From the NCBI RefSeq assembly GCF_041346945.1, contig NZ_CP166850.1, forward strand, positions 9,532,501-9,596,500: a DNA stretch of 64,000 nucleotides. The letters are read 5' to 3'. This document shows, in pieces, positions 58,360 through 64,000 of the stretch; the first letter of the stretch is position 1, and each line of letters begins with the position of its first letter. This DNA is from Amycolatopsis sp. cg9. Lineage in GTDB: Bacteria > Actinomycetota > Actinomycetes > Mycobacteriales > Pseudonocardiaceae. A model generated the notes under the pieces. It searched no databases. It had not been told where the DNA came from and worked only from the letters and a program-made list of their open reading frames with translations. The position numbers and the translations under genes were made by a program.

Positions 58360-58989
58360 TCAGGACTCGCGGCGCTTGGCGAACGCCGTCGGGCGGTCCT
58401 CCCACGGGGCATCGGCCGGGCGGGACGAGGCCGCGCCGGTGAGCACCGCGTGCGCGGCCAGCACCCCGGACACCGTGGCGCCGTTGACCAGCTCGCCCGC
58501 CAGTGCCATCCGCACCGCCTCGGCGAGCGGGAACTTGCGGATCACCAGGTCCGCCTCCTCCTCGCCGAGCACGTCACGGTCCACATCGGACAGTCCGCGG
58601 GCCAGGAACACCCGCACGACCTCGTCGGTGAACCCGGGCGACGCCGCGACGTCGACCAGCGTCACCCACTCCGAAGCCGCCAGGCCGACCTCTTCGACCA
58701 GCTCGCGCTTGGCCGTGCCGACCGGGTCCTCGCCGAGGTGGTCGATCAGCCCGGCCGGCAGCTCCCACAGCCGGTGCCCGATCGGGTGCCGGTACTGGTG
58801 GATGAGCGTGACCTGCCGGTCGTCGTCCAGCGCGACGATCGCCACCGCGCCGAGGTGCTCGATCACCTCGCGGGTCGCGGTGCCGCCGCCCGGCATGACG
58901 ACCTCGTCGACCCGGAGGCCGACGACCCGTCCGATGTGGACGTCCCGGCTGGCCGCGACGCTGAACTCGTGCTCGCCGGGCGCGGTCAC
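58360..58989 (-). CDS. NUDIX hydrolase (ADP-ribose pyrophosphatase type)
   Basis: 209 residues, GTG start overlapping the pyrG stop (GTGA). The NUDIX box reads [19 protein letters not shown] followed by VEEVGL, with one residue more than the classical spacing between Gly and Glu, as in the mycobacterial ADP-ribose pyrophosphatase (Rv1700). The preceding [18 protein letters not shown] is also typical of ADPRases. It hydrolyses ADP-ribose or a similar nucleotide sugar. The pyrG-NUDIX-xerD order is conserved. Confidence 0.9.
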   Translation of the reverse strand: MTAPGEHEFSVAASRDVHIGRVVGLRVDEVVMPGGGTATREVIEHLGAVAIVALDDDRQVTLIHQYRHPIGHRLWELPAGLIDHLGEDPVGTAKRELVEEVGLAASEWVTLVDVAASPGFTDEVVRVFLARGLSDVDRDVLGEEEADLVIRKFPLAEAVRMALAGELVNGATVSGVLAAHAVLTGAASSRPADAPWEDRPTAFAKRRES

Positions 58990-60686
58990 CGGGCCGCCAC
59001 CGGGGCCTCGGGCAGCTCGACCGGGAGCCGCTCGGCGACCTTGCGGTCCACCACGGCCTTGACGAACGCGCTGAACAGCGGGTGCGGCCGGGTCGGGCGG
59101 CTCTTCAGCTCGGGGTGCGCCTGCGTGCCGACGAAGAACGGGTGCTTGTCGGCCGGCAGCTCGACGAACTCGACCAGGCGGTCGTCCGGCGAGGTGCCGG
59201 AGAAAACCAGGCCCGCGTCCGAGAGCTGCTTGCGGTAGGCGTTGTTGACCTCGTAGCGGTGCCGGTGCCGCTCGGAGACCTCGGTGGTGCCGTACGCCTT
59301 CGCCGCCTGCGAACCCGGCTTGAGCTTCGCCGGGTAGGCGCCGAGCCGCATGGTGCCGCCCATGTCCCGCTCCCCCGCGACGACGTCGCGCTGGTCGGCC
59401 ATGGTCGAGATCACCGGGTGCTTGGTGTTCTCGTCGAACTCCGACGAGCCCGCGTCCTCGATGCCGGCCAGGTGCCGCGCGGCCTCGATGACCATGCACT
59501 GCAGGCCGAGGCACAGCCCGAGCAGCGGCACGCCGCGGGTGCGGGCGTACTCGATCGCGCCGACCTTGCCCTCGATGCCGCGGATGCCGAAGCCGCCCGG
59601 GATCAGCACACCGTCCACATCGGACAGCACGGACGCCGCGCCGGACGCGGTCTGCGCGTCGTCGGAGGCGACCCAGACGATCTCGACCTTGGCGCGGTGG
59701 GCGAACCCGCCCGCGCGCAGCGCCTCGGTGACCGACAGGTAGGCGTCCGGCAGGTCGATGTACTTGCCGACGACCGCGATCCGCACGACCTCGTTCGGGT
59801 TGTGCACGCGGTCGAGCAGGTCGCCCCACACCGTCCAGTCGACGTCGCGGAACGGCAGCCCGAGGCGGCGGACGACGTAGGCGTCGAGCGCCTCGCCGTG
59901 CAGCACCTTCGGGATGTCGTAGATCGACCGCGCGTCCGGGCAGGCGATGACGGCCTCGGTGTCGACGTCGCACATCAAGCCGATCTTGCGCTTGAGGTCT
60001 TCCGGGATCTCCCGGTCGGCCCGGCAGACCAGCGCGTCGGGCTGGATGCCGATGTTGCGCAGCGCGGCGACCGAGTGCTGAGTCGGCTTCGTCTTCAGCT
60101 CGCCCGACGGCGCCAGGTACGGCACCAGCGAGACGTGCAGGAAGAAGCAGTGGTCGCGGCCGACGTCGTGGCGGACCTGGCGGCAGGCCTCCAGGAACGG
60201 CAGGGACTCGATGTCGCCGACCGTGCCGCCGACCTCGGTGATGACGACGTCGGGCGCCTGCCCGGCCTCGTCCGGCTCGGCGGCCGCGGTGATCCGGGCC
60301 TTGATCTCGTCGGTGATGTGCGGGATGACCTGCACCGTGTCGCCGAGGTATTCCCCGCGGCGCTCCTTGGCGATCACCTCGGAGTAGACCTGGCCGGTCG
60401 TGACGTTGGCCTTGCCGTCGAGATCGCGGTCGAGGAACCGCTCGTAGTGCCCGATGTCGAGGTCGGTCTCGGCGCCGTCGTCGGTGACGAACACCTCACC
60501 GTGCTGGAACGGGTTCATCGTCCCGGGGTCGACGTTGAGGTAGGGGTCGAGCTTCTGCATCGTGACGCGAAGCCCGCGTGCGGTAAGGAGCTGACCGAGG
60601 CTGGAAGCCGTGAGTCCCTTACCCAGAGAGGAGGCGACGCCTCCGGTGACAAAGACGTACTTGGTTGCCCGTGACTGAAGTCCCAC
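58986..60686 (-). CDS. pyrG: CTP synthase
   Basis: 566 residues. Synthetase domain: [22 protein letters not shown] (P-loop), [52 protein letters not shown]. Glutaminase domain: IPGGFGIRG, the nucleophile Cys in LLGLCLGLQ and the His/Glu pair in [10 protein letters not shown]. It makes CTP from UTP and glutamine. The GTG at 60686 fits the family N-terminus. TATGCT on the minus strand, eight bases upstream, suggests a near-leaderless mRNA. Confidence 0.95.
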   Translation of the reverse strand: MGLQSRATKYVFVTGGVASSLGKGLTASSLGQLLTARGLRVTMQKLDPYLNVDPGTMNPFQHGEVFVTDDGAETDLDIGHYERFLDRDLDGKANVTTGQVYSEVIAKERRGEYLGDTVQVIPHITDEIKARITAAAEPDEAGQAPDVVITEVGGTVGDIESLPFLEACRQVRHDVGRDHCFFLHVSLVPYLAPSGELKTKPTQHSVAALRNIGIQPDALVCRADREIPEDLKRKIGLMCDVDTEAVIACPDARSIYDIPKVLHGEALDAYVVRRLGLPFRDVDWTVWGDLLDRVHNPNEVVRIAVVGKYIDLPDAYLSVTEALRAGGFAHRAKVEIVWVASDDAQTASGAASVLSDVDGVLIPGGFGIRGIEGKVGAIEYARTRGVPLLGLCLGLQCMVIEAARHLAGIEDAGSSEFDENTKHPVISTMADQRDVVAGERDMGGTMRLGAYPAKLKPGSQAAKAYGTTEVSERHRHRYEVNNAYRKQLSDAGLVFSGTSPDDRLVEFVELPADKHPFFVGTQAHPELKSRPTRPHPLFSAFVKAVVDRKVAERLPVELPEAPVAAR

Positions 60687-60694
60687 GGGCCGCC

Positions 60695-60700
60695 AGCATA
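60695..60700 (-). promoter_or_regulatory. -10 box of pyrG
   Basis: TATGCT on the minus strand, eight bases from the pyrG GTG. No clear -35 box. Confidence 0.4.
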
Positions 60701-60771
60701 TCCCAAGCCCGCGGATCCGCTCGCTGTGACATGCCCGAACCGCTTTTTGTGCCCCTGACCACCCCGTCGGG

Positions 60772-61929
60772 CTAACTCGAGGCCGTGACCTTCAGCCGGG
60801 GACGGCCGGTGAGCGCGCGGCTGCCCGGCAGCCGCCGCAGCACCTCGACGATCACGATCGTCAGCGCGATCGTCGCCAGGTAGATGATCAAGCTCAGCCA
60901 GGGCGCGCCGAAGCGTTCGGCCACGTGCGGGATCGCCGGGCCGAGCAGGGCCAGCGCGAGCGGGTGGACGAGGAAGATGCTGAACGACCGGTTCGCCGCC
61001 CACGAGACCAGGCGGGCGCCCCGGCCGCCTTCGCGGCGGCGTGCCGACCACCACGTGGTGAGCGCGTAGATCGCCGCGATCACCGTGAGGAACCACGGGA
61101 TGAGGTACGGCTGGAACGGGTCGCTGGCCACCTGCGGGAACGTTCCACTGTGGACGGTGCGGAGGTAGTACCACTCGGTGCCCACCAGCACGGCGGCGAG
61201 CGCGCCGCCGAGCAGCAGCCGGTGCCGGCCGACCCAGGCGTGCACGGTTTCGAAGTGGAAGGCCACCACGGCACCGAAGAGCGTGTAGAACTGGTACGGC
61301 ACGATCGTGGCGTACAGGTGCGTGATCGTCTCGTAGCTGACCCCGAACGGCTGGTACGTCATGAACAGCGTGACGCCGACCTGCACGGCCCCGCTGCCGG
61401 CCAGCAGCCACTTGTGCTTGCCCTCGGTCGCCCGCAGCAGCTTCATCAGCAGCGGGAACAGCAGGTACACCTGCATCGTCACGAGCAGGAAGTACAGGTG
61501 GTACCAGGCGCCGCCGGTGACGAGGTCCTTGAGCAGCAAGCGCATCGACGCCTCGAGCGAGCCCGGCTGCTGCGTTCCGGTGACCAGCGAAAACGCCCAG
61601 AAGAACATGGTCCACGCCAGGTAGGGCGTGGCGACCAGCGGCAGCCGCCGTCGCCAGAAGTCGCCGGGGGCGATCTCGCGGCCGCGGTTCTGGAACACCA
61701 GCACGAACCCGGTCAGCGCGAAGAACGCCTCCCGCGTGAAGTGCAGCGGCGTCTCGACGGCGTTGGCGCCGACGTCCTGCGCGAAGTTCGTCGCGCCCAC
61801 CACGTGGATGAGGATGACGCACGCGAACGTGATCAACCGGAAGAGGTCGATCTGGTGCAGGTACGGCGCTTTCCCGCCTGGTCTCGCGAGGCGGGCGGGG
61901 GCTTCGAGAGTGGCCTGGGCAGTCGTCAT
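60772..61929 (-). CDS. Membrane acyltransferase (acyltransferase family 3)
   Basis: 385 residues with about 10 helices. The N-terminal [20 protein letters not shown] holds the catalytic-type Arg and His of the OafA/YrhL family, and [17 protein letters not shown] follows. Late [15 protein letters not shown] is also typical. Such proteins O-acylate sugars, antibiotics or cell-envelope polymers from the inner membrane. Substrate unknown. It stands alone, with 205 bp of non-coding DNA upstream in which I see no clear promoter, and 85 bp downstream to pyrG. Confidence 0.87.
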   Translation of the reverse strand: MTTAQATLEAPARLARPGGKAPYLHQIDLFRLITFACVILIHVVGATNFAQDVGANAVETPLHFTREAFFALTGFVLVFQNRGREIAPGDFWRRRLPLVATPYLAWTMFFWAFSLVTGTQQPGSLEASMRLLLKDLVTGGAWYHLYFLLVTMQVYLLFPLLMKLLRATEGKHKWLLAGSGAVQVGVTLFMTYQPFGVSYETITHLYATIVPYQFYTLFGAVVAFHFETVHAWVGRHRLLLGGALAAVLVGTEWYYLRTVHSGTFPQVASDPFQPYLIPWFLTVIAAIYALTTWWSARRREGGRGARLVSWAANRSFSIFLVHPLALALLGPAIPHVAERFGAPWLSLIIYLATIALTIVIVEVLRRLPGSRALTGRPRLKVTASS

Positions 61930-62134
61930 CGTGCCGCCGTTCCGGCACCGTCGTCGGCGTGGTTCACGTTGTCAGACTTGCCACCCATTCTGTGAATTTC
62001 CCATGAAGCCACTGGGAAGCGCCTGTTGAGCGGGCTTCTGGGACGTGTCGGATATGCCACTTCCACTCAGGAAGCGAGGACCCGCCGATCATGTTAACGC
62101 GTGAGTTCTCCGGTACGCAGCGTGAGCTTCGTCA

Positions 62135-62797
62135 TCAAGCTGTGACCTGCGGAAAGAGCGCGCGCAGCGTCACCTCGCGGTTGACGCGTACGTGCTCGAC
62201 CGCGGAGGCCTTCGCCCGCTCGGCGTCCCCGGAGGCGATCGCCTCGTACAGCCGCCGGTGCTCGTCGAGCAGCTCGGTCCAGTGCTCGTTCTGGCTCGTG
62301 AGCCAGCGGAGCCGGCCTTCCAGGGGCTGGAGCATGGTCGTGAGCAGCGCGTTGCCCGCGATGGCGACGATCTCGTCGTGGAAGCGCGAGTTGAACGCGG
62401 CGATCCGGGCGGCGTCACCGCGAGCCGTCGCGCGGGCCGCGTCGGCGAGCGCGCGGTCGAGCCGCTTCAGCTCCGCCGCGCCCGCACGGGCCGCCGCCAG
62501 CCCGGCCGCGAGCCCTTCGAGGGCCTCCCGGACGTCGAACAGCTCCTCGACGTCGACGCGCGCCAGCTGCCGGACGACGATCCGGCGCGCCGACTGCTCG
62601 ACGAGGAACCCCTCCGCCTCGAGCGCGCGGATGGCCTCGCGGACCGGGACGCGGGAGACGCCGAGGTCCTCGGCCAGCTCGCGCTCGACCAGCCGGTCAC
62701 CCGGGCGGAGCCGGCCGGTCAGGATCCGTTCGCGCAGCTCGTCGCGCACGCGCTGACGGGTGGCCGCCAGGGGCTGCCGCTCGCTCGCCGTCGTCAC
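62135..62797 (-). CDS. GntR-family regulator (FCD subfamily)
   Basis: 220 residues. Winged helix at about 10-75: RVRDELRERILTGRLRPGDRLVERELAEDLGVSRVPVREAIRALEAEGFLV. The C-terminal FCD domain has VREALEGLAAGLAA, FNSRFHDEIVAIAGN (metal His/Asp) and EHRRLYEAIASGD. GAGGAGG precedes the GTG start. It faces the NCS1 permease, and a strong 31-bp inverted repeat covers the permease promoter, so it probably represses uptake until a nucleobase, hydantoin or related ligand binds. Confidence 0.9.
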   Translation of the reverse strand: MTTASERQPLAATRQRVRDELRERILTGRLRPGDRLVERELAEDLGVSRVPVREAIRALEAEGFLVEQSARRIVVRQLARVDVEELFDVREALEGLAAGLAAARAGAAELKRLDRALADAARATARGDAARIAAFNSRFHDEIVAIAGNALLTTMLQPLEGRLRWLTSQNEHWTELLDEHRRLYEAIASGDAERAKASAVEHVRVNREVTLRALFPQVTA

Positions 62798-62845
62798 CGG
62801 TCCCCCTCCTCACAAGCCTGTAACACGAGTTTACGGACCGGAGGG

Positions 62846-62902
62846 TTGACGGCGGCGGACCCGAGGGTGATATTTGGGATGCCAAATTTTGGTATCCCAA
62901 AT
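62846..62902 (+). promoter_or_regulatory. NCS1 permease promoter with GntR operator
   Basis: TTGACG at 62846-62851, 17-bp spacer, GATATT at 62869-62874. A 31-bp inverted repeat at 62872-62902 has outer arms ATTTGGGAT and ATCCCAAAT, with inner CCAAA and TTTGG. It covers the end of the -10 box and the start of transcription, a repressor position. It can be read as two overlapping TTTGG(G/T)AT-type sites. Confidence 0.75.
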
Positions 62903-62934
62903 CGCCGTCGCCGCACGTCGATCGGAGGCCTGCC

Positions 62935-64000
62935 TTGACCGCCGCCCCGCTCACCGAGAACCAGCAAGAGACGAGCCCACCGCCGGATCCCCGGCTTTGG
63001 AACGAGGACCTGGCCCCCGCGAAGGAACGCCGGTGGAAGGTCTACGACATCTTCGCGCTGTGGATGTCCGACGTGCACAACCTCGGCAACTACACCTTCG
63101 CCGCCGGCCTGTTCGTGCTCGGCCTGTCCGCCTGGCAGGTGTTCACCGCCCTGCTGTTCGGCTTCGTGATCATCTACTTCGGCATGAACCTGATGGGCCG
63201 GATCGGCCAGCGCACCGGCGTGCCGTTCCCGGTCGTCGCGCGGATCAGCTTCGGCACGTTCGGCGCCAACCTGCCCGCGCTGATCCGCGCGATCATCGCG
63301 ATCTTCTGGTACGGCATCCAGACCTACCTCGCGAGCGTCGCCATCACGCTGCTCGTGCTCGCCATCGACCCGGGCCTGAAACCGCTGACCGAGCACGGTT
63401 TCCTCGGGCTGCACGCGCTCGGCTGGATCTGCTTCGTCGCGCTGTGGGCGGTCCAGGCGCTGATCCTGACCCGCGGGATGGAGTCGGTGCGCAAGTTCCA
63501 GGACTGGTGCGGCCCGGCGATCTGGGTCGTGATGATCGCGCTCGCCGTCTGGATCCTCGCCGCCGGGAACTGGCACATTTCCCTGACCAGCAGCCCGAAA
63601 CAGCTTTCGGTGGGCGAGCAGATCCGGCAGTGGTTCGGCGCCGCCGGGCTGATCCTGGCCACCTACGGCACGCTGATGCTGAACTTCTGCGACTTCTCCC
63701 GCAACGCCCCGGACCAGAAGACGGTGAAGCGCGGCAACTTCTGGGGCCTGCCGATCAACTCGACGGCGTTCGCGCTGCTGTCGGTGATCGTCACCGCGGG
63801 GAGCATGCAGGTATTCGGCGAGGCCATCACCGACCCGGCCGAGCTGCTGTCCAAGGTGCACAACACGCCGGTGCTGATCGTCGGCGCGCTGACGTTCGCC
63901 GTCGCCACGATGGGCGTCAACATCGTCGCCAACTTCGTCTCCCCCGCCTACGACCTGGCCAACATCTGGCCGAAGCGGATCTCGTTCACCGTCGGCGGGC
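62935..64000 (+). CDS. NCS1-family nucleobase:cation symporter, N-terminal part
   Basis: At least 355 codons, running off the window. TTG 62935 is the start: GGAGG lies seven bases upstream and the protein then reads LTAAPLTENQQE up to WNEDLAPAKERRWKVYDIFALWMSDVHNLGNYTFAAGLFVLGLSAWQ, the typical NCS1 opening. About eight or nine helices are visible. GQRTGVPFPVVARISFGTFG is the conserved loop. The family imports uracil, cytosine, allantoin, hydantoin or related compounds with Na+ or H+. Which one cannot be said. It is divergent from the GntR gene. Confidence 0.9.
   Translation, partial: MTAAPLTENQQETSPPPDPRLWNEDLAPAKERRWKVYDIFALWMSDVHNLGNYTFAAGLFVLGLSAWQVFTALLFGFVIIYFGMNLMGRIGQRTGVPFPVVARISFGTFGANLPALIRAIIAIFWYGIQTYLASVAITLLVLAIDPGLKPLTEHGFLGLHALGWICFVALWAVQALILTRGMESVRKFQDWCGPAIWVVMIALAVWILAAGNWHISLTSSPKQLSVGEQIRQWFGAAGLILATYGTLMLNFCDFSRNAPDQKTVKRGNFWGLPINSTAFALLSVIVTAGSMQVFGEAITDPAELLSKVHNTPVLIVGALTFAVATMGVNIVANFVSPAYDLANIWPKRISFTVGG

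Noticed and set aside
1..64000. tRNA, rRNA, insertion sequences and prophage
   Set aside because: No cloverleaf-like or rRNA sequence, no transposase and no phage structural gene was found on reading both strands.

Overview
The window is a piece of a very GC-rich actinobacterial chromosome. Everything points to a Pseudonocardiales genome of the Amycolatopsis type: third codon positions are almost all G or C, GTG starts and 4-bp stop/start overlaps are common, several promoters look leaderless, and the block pyrG - NUDIX - xerD - parA - RHH - scpA - scpB - rluB - cmk - plsC - der matches the order known from mycobacteria and relatives. The genus call is an inference from style and gene content, not from a marker gene search. 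I see no rRNA, tRNA, CRISPR array, transposase or prophage.

Layout. 1-5101: end of a translationally coupled operon, DUF5691 protein / MoxR-type AAA ATPase / DUF5682 protein / VWA protein. 5174-7799: a cysteine-free ribosomal protein bL36, an EthA-like Baeyer-Villiger monooxygenase and an unknown two-helix membrane protein of lower GC. 7968-18708: a uronic acid catabolic locus. Uronate dehydrogenase, glucarate dehydratase, 5-keto-4-deoxyglucarate dehydratase and 2-oxoglutarate semialdehyde dehydrogenase form the oxidative uronate route to 2-oxoglutarate. A sodium:solute symporter, an IclR regulator, an unknown 376-residue protein and a PL8 polysaccharide lyase sit with them. The transporter operon and iclR-udh diverge from a control region with two overlapping promoters and two GTTC-N8-GAAC operators.

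18785-23862: a membrane-anchored NodB deacetylase, a head-to-head NarL-type two-component pair, an aminoglycoside-phosphotransferase-fold protein, a secreted beta-helix protein and a TetR regulator. 23930-26231: a PPOX flavoprotein, a VanB-type ferredoxin reductase and a siderophore-interacting flavoprotein. 26376-30812: an AraC regulator and a resorcinol-type pathway in which maleylacetate reductase is fused to hydroxyquinol 1,2-dioxygenase, followed by a flavin hydroxylase. 30813-38825: an anchored cyclophilin, two tandem Tat-exported GH95-type hydrolases, a HEXXH/zinc-ribbon protein and an M1 peptidase. 38916-42845: a Pls-type membrane NRPS (A-T-transmembrane), the family that includes epsilon-poly-lysine synthetase, directly upstream of the M1 peptidase.

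43054-60686 is the conserved chromosome maintenance and nucleotide cluster on the minus strand. It is interrupted between rluB and cmk by about 6.8 kb of accessory genes: a TetR with a four-site operator array, a DUF4267 protein, a KhtTU-like potassium/proton antiporter, a broken NTF2-like gene, a double GNAT, an S15/CocE hydrolase and a methyltransferase. The window ends with an acyltransferase, a GntR regulator and a partial NCS1 nucleobase permease with a clear operator.

Three families of short palindromes are scattered through the window. One of them (core CACTTTCACGTGAAAGTG) occurs twice in an intergenic region and twice, in frame, inside scpB.
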